Below, one piece after another: positions 8,735-17,923 of a stretch of DNA of 64,000 nt (position 1 is its first letter; the number at the start of each line of letters is the position of its first letter). A model generated the notes under the pieces. That model saw only the letters and a program-made list of their open reading frames with translations. It was not told where the DNA came from and did no database searches. Source of the stretch: Williamsia muralis (GTDB lineage Bacteria > Actinomycetota > Actinomycetes > Mycobacteriales > Mycobacteriaceae); the NCBI RefSeq assembly GCF_002735905.1, contig NZ_PEBD01000004.1, forward strand, positions 496,001 to 560,000. Reading direction: 5' to 3'. The translations under genes were made by a program, and so were the position numbers.

Positions 8735-10429
8735 TCAGTCGGTCGACGACTTGGCCGCACTCGCGGCAGCTGGGTGCGCGGTGGGCAATTCGCCCACCGT
8801 GGCGTCCTGCCCGCCCATCGCCCTCGGGGTGAACATTGCCAACAGCACCGCACCGGCGATTCCGATCGAGCCGAGAACGATGCAGGCGGTGTTCATCGGT
8901 CCGACGAAGGCTTCTCTTGCACCCTCGGAGATCTGTGCCGCGAGCTCGGGCTGGCGCGGTGCGATGCCCTGCGCAACCTGCAGGGCTTCGGCGAGTGTTC
9001 GCGTGATGTGTTCGCTGATGGAACCGGCGGCGGAGGTCGCCTGTTGTGCCTGTTCCGCCTGCCCCGCCGCCTGCAATTGGCTCGCGGCCTGGGTCAGCTG
9101 ATTTTGGGCCGAATCAGCGGTCGGCTGAACATCTCTCGTGTAGCCGGCGGCCAACAAGCTGCCGGCGATGGCGATTCCGAGCGCCGAGCCCAGTTCTCGG
9201 GCGGTGTCGTTGACCGCCGAGCCGACTCCCTGGTTGTCGGCAGGGGTGTTCACCATGATCCCGGTGGTGGACGGCGCGGTCGCGATGCCCAGACCCGCCG
9301 CCATGACGACCAGTGACACCGCGATCGTCCAGTACTCGGTGTGGTCGATGACGCCCAGCATGATGACGCCCACGCCCATGAAGAAGGTGCCGACCGCGAG
9401 GATGGCACGCAGATTGATCTTCACAGCAACCCAGTTGCCCAACAACGAGAAGATCATCACGACCACCACGAGGGGGAACATCGCGACGGCCGACTTCAGG
9501 GGGGAGTAGCCGAACACCAGTTGCAACCGCTGCAGCAGGACGAAGAACACGCCGAAGGCGACCAGGAACTGGAGCATGATGCTGAAGGCGCCGGCTGAGA
9601 AGGCCCGGTTGCGGAACAGCGTGACGTCGAGCAATGGCTGGGCCCGCCTCGTCTGGAGCATCCAGAAGACCCCGATCAGGGCGACACCGCCGACGAGCGC
9701 GGCGATGACCAGTGGGTTGACCCATCCGCGGTGTGGCGCCTCGATGAGACCGAACACGACGAGCGCGATGGCCGCCGCAGAGCTGATCGATCCGATCAGG
9801 TCGAAGCGTTTCGAGGTGGAGTCGCGAGATGTCGGGATGGTGCACGAGAGAACCGCGGTGGTTCCCGCTGCGACCGCGAACGCGATGAAGATCGAATGCC
9901 AGTCGAAGAACTCGAGCAATATCCCGGTGACGAAGAATCCGCCGATGGCCCCGATTCCGGCCACGCCGGCCCAGATGCTGACGGCCAGTGGTCGTTTCGA
10001 CTCCGGCACCCCGGAGGTGATCAACGACAGCGTCGCGGGCATCGCAAAGGCGGCACCCACACCTGTGAAACAGCGCGAGGCGATGAACAGATTCGGATCG
10101 CTGATCCACACTGGCAGGAGGGAGCCGATGGCGAAGATGATCAGACCACCGACCAGAGCCAGACGGCGGCCGTATCGGTCGCCCAGGGCACCCGCAGGCA
10201 ACAGCAGGGCGGCCAAGGTCAGTGTGTAGCCGTCGATGAGCCAGGTCAGCTGGTTCGACGTCGCCTCGATGTCCGGAGCGATCTCGGGAATCGCGGTGTT
10301 CAACGCGGCCATCGCAGCCACAACCATCGAGACGGCGGTGCACACCACGAAGATCAGCCAGACGGTTCGGAGTCCGAACTTCTCGTCTGTTCCCGAATCG
10401 TTCGGCGACGCCCCCACAGATGTCTTCAT
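8735..10429 (-). CDS. DHA2-type MFS transporter under KstR-like control
   Basis: 564-residue polytopic membrane protein with about 14 predicted membrane helices. Typical drug:H+ antiporter-2 motifs are seen: GDRYGRRLALVGG (motif A) and a motif C-like Gly/Pro-rich helix around GAIGGFFVTGILLE. Between the last helices lies a long Gln/Ala-rich segment (LTQAASQLQAAGQAEQAQQA). ATG at 10429 is chosen because the homology-like sequence begins there; an in-frame upstream codon at 10468 would read through the operator. TAGAACACGTTCCA (the operator on this strand) sits 18 bases upstream. Co-regulation with steroid genes suggests efflux or uptake of a steroid or a toxic intermediate; the substrate is unknown. 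Confidence 0.8.
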   Translation of the reverse strand: MKTSVGASPNDSGTDEKFGLRTVWLIFVVCTAVSMVVAAMAALNTAIPEIAPDIEATSNQLTWLIDGYTLTLAALLLPAGALGDRYGRRLALVGGLIIFAIGSLLPVWISDPNLFIASRCFTGVGAAFAMPATLSLITSGVPESKRPLAVSIWAGVAGIGAIGGFFVTGILLEFFDWHSIFIAFAVAAGTTAVLSCTIPTSRDSTSKRFDLIGSISSAAAIALVVFGLIEAPHRGWVNPLVIAALVGGVALIGVFWMLQTRRAQPLLDVTLFRNRAFSAGAFSIMLQFLVAFGVFFVLLQRLQLVFGYSPLKSAVAMFPLVVVVMIFSLLGNWVAVKINLRAILAVGTFFMGVGVIMLGVIDHTEYWTIAVSLVVMAAGLGIATAPSTTGIMVNTPADNQGVGSAVNDTARELGSALGIAIAGSLLAAGYTRDVQPTADSAQNQLTQAASQLQAAGQAEQAQQATSAAGSISEHITRTLAEALQVAQGIAPRQPELAAQISEGAREAFVGPMNTACIVLGSIGIAGAVLLAMFTPRAMGGQDATVGELPTAHPAAASAAKSSTD

Positions 10430-10447
10430 CCACTCAAAGTAGTCGAG

Positions 10448-10461
10448 TGGAACGTGTTCTA
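10448..10461. promoter_or_regulatory. KstR-like operator before the MFS transporter
   Basis: TGGAACGTGTTCTA has the AACnnGTT core and matches TNNAACNNGTTNNA in full. It lies immediately upstream of the leftward MFS start (10429). It could also influence the rightward small membrane-peptide gene at 10626. Confidence 0.7.
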
Positions 10462-10625
10462 AACACACCTTGGAGTTGTGTAATCGTTATCACGATCCCT
10501 CGGTGTGGCACACACGCATCGACTGTCTCTTATGTCACATTAACAACACTGGTAACTCGACAGTGAGCTTGCTGGTACAGACCGACCCAGCCGGGTCCGG
10601 CCACACCCACATGAGAGGGAATCCG

Positions 10626-10751
10626 ATGGCCTCAACTCAGGTCAACGACGTCTCGGCGGTCAAGTTGCGCGCATGGCGTGTGCTCACGATGCTGGCGTCA
10701 CTCGTCGCCGTCATCGTCGGGCTCGTTGCCATCTTCATGAGCGCTGCCTGA
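10626..10751 (+). CDS. 41-residue single-span membrane peptide
   Basis: Short ORF with a good ribosome site: GAGAGGGA begins at 10612, about 7 bases before the ATG. The first 18 residues are polar (MASTQVNDVSAVKLRAWR). The rest is a hydrophobic helix of about 20 residues (VLTMLASLVAVIVGLVAIF), so a single-pass inner-membrane peptide is likely, with the positive KLRAWR flank on the cytoplasmic side. It is divergent from the KstR-controlled MFS pump and may be an accessory subunit, or unrelated. I recognise no family. Confidence 0.55.
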   Translation: MASTQVNDVSAVKLRAWRVLTMLASLVAVIVGLVAIFMSAA

Positions 10752-10857
10752 CAACGCTTTACAACTCTTGTCGCCGGTATCGCCGCGCTGTCGGTGCCGG
10801 CCGCCGATCGCGATGCGGACCGGTCCAGCAGTCCGCCCGCGATCAGCAGATGGGCCG

Positions 10858-11718
10858 TCAGCGCCTCGTCAGCACCACGTTCCCGAGGGCCGGTGCATCG
10901 TCGCGGTCGGCCACGGATGCGGCGATGAGAAGGCGAGATCCGTCTTCCCACACCTTGATTCGTAACGTCTCACCCGGAAAGACGACACCGGCGAACTTCG
11001 CCGCGTATTGCTCGATCTGGTCCACGTCTCCGCCGAGCATCGTGTCCGTGACGGCGCGGCACACTGTTCCGTACGTGCAGAGCCCGTGGAGGATCGGCCG
11101 GGGGAAGCCCGCCATCTCGGCGAACTCCGGACTCGAGTGCAACGGGTTGCGGTCGCCGCAGAGACGGTAGAGAAGCGCTTGCTGCGGGAGCGTCTTCTCT
11201 TCGATCGTCCGGTCCGGTTCGCGGTCGGGATAGGCCACCTTGTCCGAGCTTCCACGCTCGCCGCCGAATCCGCCTTCGCCCTTGGCGAAGATGGCCGAAC
11301 GCGCAGTCCACAGCGGCTCACCGGCGTCGTCGATCGTCGTCGACTCCTGAACGATGACCGCGGCCGAGCCCTTGTCCTGGAGTTCGGCGATGGTGGTACG
11401 TGTGGTGGCCGAACCCGAAGGCGGGATGGGGCGGTGCACGGTCACCTCCTGCGACCCGTGAACCACTGCGGCAAGGTCGATCTCGATGCCGGGCATGGAG
11501 ACCTTCGGCGGCTCGGTCTCGTGGAAGCTCGCGGCGACGGTAGCGAACGTGGGCAGCACCTTCGGTTCGGCATCGTGCAGATACCGAAGGCTGTGCGCGT
11601 CCAGCGGGTCTGCTCCGGCGCCGACGCCCAGGTGGTAGAGCGCGATGTCGGAGGCGTTCCAGCTGAATGTGGTCTGGCCGACCTCGGCACCGAGTGCGAC
11701 CGACGGATCGATGGGCAT
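10858..11718 (-). CDS. chsH3: MaoC-like steroid enoyl-CoA hydratase, ChsH3-like (Rv3538 type)
   Basis: 286 residues, the same length as M. tuberculosis Rv3538, which also sits next to kstD. It is a double-hotdog hydratase: the N-terminal half is degenerate and the C-terminal half carries the hydratase-2 motif YRLCGDRNPLHSSPEFAEMAGFPRPILHGLCTYG with the catalytic Asp/His. It hydrates enoyl-CoA intermediates of the longer sterol side chain. The ATG shares one base with the kstD stop (TGATG), so the two are translationally coupled and transcribed leftward. A longer open frame exists upstream in the same frame but it is the shadow of kstD. Confidence 0.83.
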   Translation of the reverse strand: MPIDPSVALGAEVGQTTFSWNASDIALYHLGVGAGADPLDAHSLRYLHDAEPKVLPTFATVAASFHETEPPKVSMPGIEIDLAAVVHGSQEVTVHRPIPPSGSATTRTTIAELQDKGSAAVIVQESTTIDDAGEPLWTARSAIFAKGEGGFGGERGSSDKVAYPDREPDRTIEEKTLPQQALLYRLCGDRNPLHSSPEFAEMAGFPRPILHGLCTYGTVCRAVTDTMLGGDVDQIEQYAAKFAGVVFPGETLRIKVWEDGSRLLIAASVADRDDAPALGNVVLTRR

Positions 11719-13439
11719 CAGCTGGCCCTCTCTCCGGCGGCACGCGACCGCTGAGCGTTGTCGGCGATGTCCAGTGCGGCAAGGTATCCGAAGACCATAG
11801 CGGGCCCGATGGTGGCGCCTGGTCCGGCATAGGTGTGGCCCATGACCGGCGAACTCGTGTTGCCCGCGGCGTAGAGCCCCTCGATGATCGACCCGTCTGC
11901 GCGCAGAGCACGGCCTGCCGCGTCGGTGTTGATCCCGCCCTTGGTCCCGAGGTCGCCCGGCACCATCTTCACCGCGTAGAACGGCGCCTTCTTCAGGGGG
12001 CCCAGGCTGGGGTTGGGCTTGTTGGTGATGTCGCCGTAGTAGTGGTCGTACTGGCTCACCCCGCGCCCGAAGTCCTCGTCCTCGCCCTTCTTCGCGAACT
12101 CGTTGAACCGCTCGGTGGTCCGGGACAGACGGTCGGCGGGCACGCCGATCTTCTCCGCGAGTTCGGCCAGACTCCCGGCCTTGGTGATCACGCCGGACTT
12201 GAACCACTTGCCGGGCAACGGCTGACGGCCCGACACCGACGCGAACATGTACCGATTGCGGTAGGTCTGGTCGAACACCAGCCAGCACGGCAGGTTCTCT
12301 CCTGGCCCCTCGCCTTGGCCGAACTCGCCCCCGTACATCCGGTGCACCGCTTCCACGTAGGGCAGTGACTCGTTCATGAAGCGTTCGCCGCGGTCGTTGA
12401 CCATGAAGCTGCCTGGGAGTGCGCGTTCGGAGAGGGCAAACCACGGCCCACGGGGAAGCGGAATCGTCGGACCCCACCAGGCATCTTCCATGAAGCTCAC
12501 GCCCGCACCGATTTTCAGGCCGGCGTTGATGCCGTCGCCGGTGTTGGACTCTGCGCCGGTGGTCCACTGCGATCCGATGGGTTCGCGCTGGTACTTGTGG
12601 CGCATCTCCTCGTTGTGCTCGAAGCCACCACACGCGAGCACCACGCCGTGCCGGGCACGGATGGTTCTCTGCTTGCCCTCGGTCTCCACCACCACGCCGA
12701 CGACGCGACCGTTTTCGGTGACCAGATCGACGAGTCCGGTGTTCAGGCGCAACGGGATACCGGCCTGGCGGACTCCGAGGAGCAGTTCCGCGGTGAGGGC
12801 GGCGCCCATCGCGATCAGTCGTTTGCCGGTCAGCTTGGCCACGGCGAACCGCGTGGCGACCTTGATCGCGCGCAGGGGCCCGCGCCAGTGACGCAGTCCT
12901 GTGCTCAGCCAGCGATAATCGGACTGCATCACCACCACGTTCAAGGGGGATTTGCTGTACGGGGGGTGCAGGGTCTTGATGTCGTCACCCAGTTTGCGGG
13001 AGTCGAACGGCTTGGGCTCACAGGAGCGCCCGCCCACTCGGCCGCCCGGCGCCTCCGGGTAGTAGTCGGAGTAGTTCTTGACCCACTCCAGTTCGAGGGG
13101 CGCGTGCTCGCTCAGGAAGTCGAGCGCCTCGGGGCCGCGGTCGATGTAGGCGTCGATGCGCTCGGGTGCCACACCGTCGCCCACGATGGCGCGGACATAG
13201 GTGCGTGCGGCCTCGGGATCGTCCTTGACGCCATCACGCTTGAGCACCTGATTGTTCGGGATCCAGACACCTCCACCCGACCGGGAGGTGGATCCACCCC
13301 AGTACGGCGACTTCTCGATGATCACTGTGTCGAGGCCATGAGCGGCGGCCGTGATGGCCGAACTCATACCGGCGCCACCGGCGCCGACGACGATCACATC
13401 GAAGATCTCGTCCCCAGGAATCTCTTCCGAACGGCTCAT
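11718..13439 (-). CDS. kstD: 3-ketosteroid delta1-dehydrogenase KstD
   Basis: FAD-dependent enzyme that introduces the C1-C2 double bond into 3-keto-4-ene steroids, a prerequisite for ring B opening. 573 residues. The N-terminal dinucleotide-binding motif VVGAGGAGMSSA lies at residues 18-29 and is followed by the KstD-type STSRSGGGVWIPNN stretch. The C-terminal FAD motif is GNTSSPVMGHTYAGPGATIGPAMVFGYLAA-like. Two adjacent ATGs exist (13442, 13439); the second is 5 bases from GAAGGGG and is preferred. Divergent from hsaE across the operator at 13479. Confidence 0.92.
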   Translation of the reverse strand: MSRSEEIPGDEIFDVIVVGAGGAGMSSAITAAAHGLDTVIIEKSPYWGGSTSRSGGGVWIPNNQVLKRDGVKDDPEAARTYVRAIVGDGVAPERIDAYIDRGPEALDFLSEHAPLELEWVKNYSDYYPEAPGGRVGGRSCEPKPFDSRKLGDDIKTLHPPYSKSPLNVVVMQSDYRWLSTGLRHWRGPLRAIKVATRFAVAKLTGKRLIAMGAALTAELLLGVRQAGIPLRLNTGLVDLVTENGRVVGVVVETEGKQRTIRARHGVVLACGGFEHNEEMRHKYQREPIGSQWTTGAESNTGDGINAGLKIGAGVSFMEDAWWGPTIPLPRGPWFALSERALPGSFMVNDRGERFMNESLPYVEAVHRMYGGEFGQGEGPGENLPCWLVFDQTYRNRYMFASVSGRQPLPGKWFKSGVITKAGSLAELAEKIGVPADRLSRTTERFNEFAKKGEDEDFGRGVSQYDHYYGDITNKPNPSLGPLKKAPFYAVKMVPGDLGTKGGINTDAAGRALRADGSIIEGLYAAGNTSSPVMGHTYAGPGATIGPAMVFGYLAALDIADNAQRSRAAGERAS

Positions 13440-13478
13440 CATTGCCCCTTCGCGCATTGCCGAGCTCTACCCTCTAGG

Positions 13479-13492
13479 TAGAACACGTTATA
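13479..13492. promoter_or_regulatory. KstR-like operator shared by kstD-chsH3 and hsaEGF
   Basis: TAGAACACGTTATA matches the KstR consensus closely. It lies 40 bases before the leftward kstD start and 113 bases before the rightward hsaE start. A weaker second core (AACACGTT at 13562-13569) lies nearer hsaE and may give that direction its own site. Confidence 0.82.
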
Positions 13493-13604
13493 AACTCACG
13501 TCCATGGCAGGCTATACCAGCCTGGAAGGCATTGGCGAGTGCCTGACAGCCCCAAAACAGAAACACGTTCCAGTGCCCAGCCAGTACTGCAGGAGGAGCC
13601 ACCA

Positions 13605-14393
13605 GTGACCGTTTCCGACCAGGAACGTCAGCGTATCGCCGACGATCTGGCCCGGGCCGAGGCGACCGCGGTCGCCATCGATCCACCCGTGGTGAGCCAC
13701 CCGGATCTCGACGTCACAGACGCCTACGAGATCCAGCTGATCAACATCGGCAGGCGGCTCGAGGCGGGTGCGTCGGTCGCCGGCCACAAGGTGGGCCTGG
13801 CGTCTGAGGCGATGCAGAAGATGATGGGCGTCGACGAGCCGGACTACGGTCACCTGCTCGACGTGATGCAGTATCACGAGCACACCCCGATCGATGCCAC
13901 CAAGTTCTGCTATCCCCGTGTCGAGGTCGAGGTCGGGTTCATCCTCGGCGCTGATCTGCCCGGGGCGGGCTGCACCAACGACGACGTGATCGCGGCGGTC
14001 GAGTGGGTGGTTCCCTCGATCGAACTGATCGACAGCCGCATCCGCGACTGGAAGATCTCTCTTCCCGACACCATTGCCGACAACGCGTCGTCGTGCGGTT
14101 GGGTGCTGGGCGAACAGCGCGTCCGCATCTCCGACATCGACACCGGCAACATCGACGCCACCTTGCACCGCAACGAGGAGTTGATCGCCGAGGGCAACTC
14201 GAGCGCGGTGCTCGGTCATCCGCTCAACGCGGTGTCCTGGCTGGCGCGCAAGGTCGAGAGCTTCGGTGTTCGCCTGCGCAAGGGTGACGTCATCCTTCCG
14301 GGCACCGCCACCAGGGCGATCGACATCCGGTCGGGCGACCACTTCGTCGCACAGTTCGCCGGACTCGGCAGCGTCACCCTGGATTTCACGTAG
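13605..14393 (+). CDS. hsaE: 2-hydroxypenta-2,4-dienoate hydratase HsaE
   Basis: 262 residues (261 in M. tuberculosis HsaE), MhpD/TesE family. It hydrates the five-carbon dienoate released by meta-cleavage of steroid ring A. Family features seen: AGHKVGLAS, YGHLLDVMQ, the metal-site EVEVGFILG segment, and VVPSIELIDSRI. GTG at 13605 is chosen because AGGAGGA lies 7 bases upstream and the length fits; an in-frame ATG at 13539 would add 22 unlikely residues. First gene of the hsaE-hsaG-hsaF set that ends in pyruvate and propionyl-CoA. Confidence 0.9.
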   Translation: MTVSDQERQRIADDLARAEATAVAIDPPVVSHPDLDVTDAYEIQLINIGRRLEAGASVAGHKVGLASEAMQKMMGVDEPDYGHLLDVMQYHEHTPIDATKFCYPRVEVEVGFILGADLPGAGCTNDDVIAAVEWVVPSIELIDSRIRDWKISLPDTIADNASSCGWVLGEQRVRISDIDTGNIDATLHRNEELIAEGNSSAVLGHPLNAVSWLARKVESFGVRLRKGDVILPGTATRAIDIRSGDHFVAQFAGLGSVTLDFT

Positions 14394-14447
14394 CACCGCA
14401 CACATCACCACAAACTTTGGCAAGACCTGAGGTTAGGAGCACCACCC

Positions 14448-15368
14448 GTGGCACAGAAGGTCACTGCAGCAATCATCGGTTCGGGCAACATCGGGACCGA
14501 CCTGATGTACAAGTTGGCGCGTTCGGAGGTGATCGAACCACGCTGGATGGTGGGTATCGACGCGGACTCCGAGGGCATGAAGCGTGCGGCCGACCACGGG
14601 CTCATCACGATGGCCGGCGGGGCTGACGAACTCCTGGCGTCAGAGGAGAAGCCCGACATCATCTTCGAGGCCACCTCGGCCTACGTACACCGCGAGTACG
14701 CCCCGAAGTACGAGGCGGCCGGCATCACCGCGGTGGACCTCACCCCGGCCGCCATCGGCCCTGCCGTGGTTCCCCCGGCGAACCTGCGGGAGCATCTCGA
14801 CGCACCGAACACCAACATGATCACCTGCGGCGGCCAGGCGACCATTCCGATGGTCCACGCCGTCTCGTCCGTGGTGCCGGTGGTGTACGCCGAGATCGTG
14901 GCGTCTGTGTCGTCCGAGTCCGCCGGACCGGGAACGCGCGCGAACATCGATGAGTTCACGCGTGCCACATCGCGCGGAATCGAGACGATCGGCGGCGCCG
15001 ATCGGGGTAAGGCGATCATCATCCTCAACCCGGCCGATCCGCCGATGATCATGCGCGACACGATCTTCTGCGCGATTCCGGAGGATGCGGACACCGACGC
15101 CATCGCTCAGGCGATCTTGGATCGCGAGAAGGAAATCCGGCAATATGTGCCGGGTTACCGACTGCTGCAGGAACCGCAGTTCGACCCGCCCAGCGTGGTC
15201 AACGGTGGGATGGCCCGGGTGTCGATCTTCGTGGAGGTCGAAGGCGCCGGTGACTTCCTGCCGCCGTACGCGGGCAATCTCGACATCATGACCGCCGCCG
15301 CCACCAAGGTGGGCGAAGAGATCGCAAAGAAGAAGCTTGCCGAGAAGGCAGAAAAGGTGGGTGTCTGA
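14448..15368 (+). CDS. hsaG: Acylating aldehyde (propanal) dehydrogenase HsaG
   Basis: 306 residues, BphJ/DmpF family. The NAD-binding motif [18 protein letters not shown] is at residues 8-25. The catalytic Cys is in the [15 protein letters not shown] segment near residue 127. It converts propanal to propionyl-CoA and works in a channeling complex with the aldolase HsaF encoded immediately downstream. GTG start with AGGAG upstream; only one base separates it from hsaF. Confidence 0.92.
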   Translation: MAQKVTAAIIGSGNIGTDLMYKLARSEVIEPRWMVGIDADSEGMKRAADHGLITMAGGADELLASEEKPDIIFEATSAYVHREYAPKYEAAGITAVDLTPAAIGPAVVPPANLREHLDAPNTNMITCGGQATIPMVHAVSSVVPVVYAEIVASVSSESAGPGTRANIDEFTRATSRGIETIGGADRGKAIIILNPADPPMIMRDTIFCAIPEDADTDAIAQAILDREKEIRQYVPGYRLLQEPQFDPPSVVNGGMARVSIFVEVEGAGDFLPPYAGNLDIMTAAATKVGEEIAKKKLAEKAEKVGV

Positions 15369-15369
15369 T

Positions 15370-16446
15370 ATGTTCGCGAACTCGGCAGATCTGATGGCAG
15401 ATGCCCGAAAGTACAGCGATACGTTGGACATTCGCATCACTGATTCGTCGTTGCGTGACGGCAGCCATCACAAGCGTCACCAGTTCACCGAGCAAGAGGT
15501 GCGTGACATCGTCGCCGCCCTCGACGGTGCGGGTGTCCCGGTGATCGAGGTGACCCACGGTGACGGACTCGGTGGTTCGTCCTTCAACTACGGGTTTTCC
15601 AAAACGCCTGAGCAGCAACTCATCAAGGCCGCCGTCGAGACCGCCACCACAGCGAAGATCGCGTTCCTGATGTTGCCTGGTCTGGGGATCAAGGACGACA
15701 TCCGGGCGGCGCAGGACAACGGTGCGCAGATCTGTCGTATCGCGACACATTGCACCGAGGCCGATGTCTCGATCCAGCATTTCGGGCTGGCGCGTGAGCT
15801 GGGGCTCGAGACCGTCGGGTTCTTGATGATGTCGCACAGCCAGCCTCCGGAGGTGCTCGCGAAGCAGGCGCGGATCATGGCCGATGCGGGTTGTCAGTGT
15901 GTGTACGTGGTGGATTCAGCCGGCGCATTGGTGCTCGAGCAGGTGTCGGATCGCGTGTCGGCAGTGCGTGCAGAGCTGGGGGACGACGCTCAGATCGGTT
16001 TCCACGGGCACGAGAACCTCGACATCGCGGTCGCCAATTCCATTGCGGCCGTTCGGGCTGGCGCACAACAGATTGATGGGTCGGTCCGCCGCTTCGGCGC
16101 CGGCGCCGGCAATACGCCCGTGGAGGCGTTTGTCGGGGTCTGCGACAAGCTGGGCATCAGCACCGGCATCGACTTCATGAAGATCGCCGACGCGGCGCAG
16201 GACGTGGTGCGGCCGGTCATGCCCACCGAATGCCTGGTCGACCGGCCCGCGATGATGATGGGCTACGCCGGGTGTTACAGCTCGTTCCTCAAGCACGCCG
16301 AGGGCCACGCCGAGAAGTACGGTGTGTCCGCCGCAGCGATCTTGATCGAGGCGGGCAGCCGAAAGCTCGTCGGCGGCCAGGAAGACCAACTGATCGACAT
16401 CGCCTTGGAACTCAAGAAGAAGCAGGACGCGAACGCCGGCGTGTGA
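15370..16446 (+). CDS. hsaF: 4-hydroxy-2-oxohexanoate aldolase HsaF
   Basis: 358 residues, DmpG/BphI family class II aldolase. The N-terminal catalytic motif [14 protein letters not shown] supplies the Arg-Asp-His set. [15 protein letters not shown] supplies the two metal-binding histidines of the TIM barrel. The C-terminal region (about 285-358) is the helical communication domain that contacts HsaG. It releases pyruvate and propanal from the ring A fragment. ATG overlaps the end of hsaG (TGATATG). It is slightly longer than the mycobacterial homologue at the N terminus. Confidence 0.92.
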   Translation: MFANSADLMADARKYSDTLDIRITDSSLRDGSHHKRHQFTEQEVRDIVAALDGAGVPVIEVTHGDGLGGSSFNYGFSKTPEQQLIKAAVETATTAKIAFLMLPGLGIKDDIRAAQDNGAQICRIATHCTEADVSIQHFGLARELGLETVGFLMMSHSQPPEVLAKQARIMADAGCQCVYVVDSAGALVLEQVSDRVSAVRAELGDDAQIGFHGHENLDIAVANSIAAVRAGAQQIDGSVRRFGAGAGNTPVEAFVGVCDKLGISTGIDFMKIADAAQDVVRPVMPTECLVDRPAMMMGYAGCYSSFLKHAEGHAEKYGVSAAAILIEAGSRKLVGGQEDQLIDIALELKKKQDANAGV

Positions 16447-16565
16447 GAGTTCGCCGCCGGCGTTGCCGCCGACTCGCGGACCCCGGTCTCCGGGAACACC
16501 GGACGCTACGATCGGGGTCCGAGCGTGCGTCCGCGCGTCGGTGATGCACTGATCAGGGGGAGAAC

Positions 16566-17480
16566 ATGACCTACGGTCCGCCATCCGGAAACAGCGGTGG
16601 GTTCCCGCCGCCTGGGGGTCCCGGTGGTCAGTCGCCCGGTGGCCATCAGCCCGGTGGGTACCAGCCCGGGGGTTATCAACCTGTCCATCAACCGGGGCCC
16701 GGCTATCCGCCTCAGCAATCCGGTTATCAGTCGGCCTTCGGTGCCGCCGGTCCGAGCCAGACGTCTGCCACGGGTCGACTGCTCGCTCCCAGGTCGTCCA
16801 ATTCCGGGGTGAGGTTCCCGGGCATCGCTCTCGCCGTCGGCGGTCTGCTGATCGTGCTGTTCAGCTTTTTCACCTGGGCGTCACAGGACTTCGGTGTGGG
16901 AAGCGTGTCGATCAGCGGCCTCGGTTCGGTGACCATCGACGCAGGCGACAACACGGCCGACTCGAGTGAGGTGGCCGACGCCGAGAGCGAGGCAGAGGCC
17001 GAAACCAGTGCGCCGGGCATCGCCACCATCATCATCGGGCTCCTGCTGGCCGGTGCTGCTGTTCCGTTGATCATCAACAGGTATCCCGCGATAGCGGCCA
17101 TCGCCGGGACGGTTCTGGGACTGGTAGCGGTGATCGTGTCCCTTGTGTTCATCGCCGACCCGGGCAGTGTTGTCATCGACGGCGATGCCGGCGACACCTC
17201 TGAGGTGGACGCGGGGTGGGCACTGTGGCTTGTGGTCCTCGGCGCGTTCATCACCTTGATCGCCGCCGGCGTCGCCACCTATTTGGCCTTGGCGGCGGGT
17301 AAGGGGAGTCGGCCCGGACCGCAGCAGACAGCGGGCTATGGTCAGCCGCAGGGTTACGGTCCACCGCCGCAACAGTTCGGTACTCCCGGCGGACAGGCCG
17401 GGGGCTACGGACAAGCGCCCGGGCCGTACTACGGCCCACCCGGTTCGGGCAATCAGAGGCCCGGTCCGTACGGACAGTGA
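16566..17480 (+). CDS. Pro/Gly-rich membrane protein of unknown function
   Basis: 304 residues. The N-terminal third (1-75) is low-complexity Gly/Pro/Gln/Tyr repeats (PGGYQPGGYQP style). Residues 80-245 contain four hydrophobic segments (LAVGGLLIVLFSFF, IATIIIGLLLAGAAVPLII, IAGTVLGLVAVIVSLVFI, LWLVVLGAFITLIAAGVATYLAL). Two acidic extracytoplasmic-type stretches separate them. The C-terminal tail is again Gly/Pro/Tyr-rich. The layout resembles actinobacterial envelope-associated four-helix proteins with disordered tails. It lies 119 bases after hsaF and ends in a strong terminator. No link to steroid degradation is evident. Confidence 0.75.
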   Translation: MTYGPPSGNSGGFPPPGGPGGQSPGGHQPGGYQPGGYQPVHQPGPGYPPQQSGYQSAFGAAGPSQTSATGRLLAPRSSNSGVRFPGIALAVGGLLIVLFSFFTWASQDFGVGSVSISGLGSVTIDAGDNTADSSEVADAESEAEAETSAPGIATIIIGLLLAGAAVPLIINRYPAIAAIAGTVLGLVAVIVSLVFIADPGSVVIDGDAGDTSEVDAGWALWLVVLGAFITLIAAGVATYLALAAGKGSRPGPQQTAGYGQPQGYGPPPQQFGTPGGQAGGYGQAPGPYYGPPGSGNQRPGPYGQ

Positions 17481-17493
17481 GGGTCACGACAAA

Positions 17494-17536
17494 GGAACAC
17501 CACTCGCGATCGATCGCGAGTGGTGTTCTTGTTTCT
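17494..17536. terminator. Bidirectional rho-independent terminator
   Basis: A near-perfect 17-bp inverted repeat (arms start GAACACCACTCGCGAT) is followed by CTTGTTTCT on the + strand. On the - strand it is followed by CCTTTGT. It separates the rightward membrane-protein gene from the leftward kshA unit and probably serves both. Confidence 0.85.
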
Positions 17537-17550
17537 ACGAGTTGCCAGGG

Positions 17551-17910
17551 TCAGTAGTAGCCGTCCGGGTCGACATCGGGTGATTCCTTGGGGATGATCC
17601 CTTCGCTGACACCGTGATCGATGCTGGCCGAGAGCCGCGGGCATGTCGGCAACATTGCGGGGTTTCCCCCTTCCGCCCGGATCCGGGTGAGTTCAGGACA
17701 TTGCTCTCGTGCCTGTGCTGTCCACTGGACACTCGTGTGGTGGGGGCTGTACTTCTTCACCATCACGCAGGCGTGGCAGGTGCGGCACTCGATCTCCCGC
17801 AGCCCACCCCGTAGGTAGTGCTCTTTGTCTCTCGACGTCGCTTCCCGAACCGCTGGGCCGCGCTCCGGATCCTTGCTGAGATCCGGAGCCTTCGACCAAC
17901 TGATGCTCAT
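17551..17910 (-). CDS. Small Cys/His-rich protein downstream of kshA
   Basis: 119 residues, hydrophilic, no signal peptide. The centre has ECRTCHACVMVKKYSPHH (two close Cys, a further Cys three residues on, and a His pair), followed by EQCPEL and LPTCPRL. These can be read as a metal (Zn or Fe-S) site with four to five Cys. The ATG lies 13 bases after the kshA stop, so both genes share a transcript from the operator at 19221. Position matches the hypothetical gene next to kshA in M. tuberculosis (Rv3527), but I could not confirm homology. An electron-transfer or folding role for KshA is only an inference. Confidence 0.7.
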   Translation of the reverse strand: MSISWSKAPDLSKDPERGPAVREATSRDKEHYLRGGLREIECRTCHACVMVKKYSPHHTSVQWTAQAREQCPELTRIRAEGGNPAMLPTCPRLSASIDHGVSEGIIPKESPDVDPDGYY

Positions 17911-17923
17911 GACGGGTCGGCGA

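Noticed and set aside
10858-12633. Reading the ChsH3-like gene as a 591-residue protein
   Set aside because: The upstream part is kstD in another frame and is Arg-rich nonsense. The ATG at 11718, coupled to the kstD stop, gives the expected 286 residues.
13562-13569. Second full KstR operator before hsaE
   Set aside because: The AACACGTT core is present but the left outer base does not match. Kept only as a possible weak site within the main operator entry.
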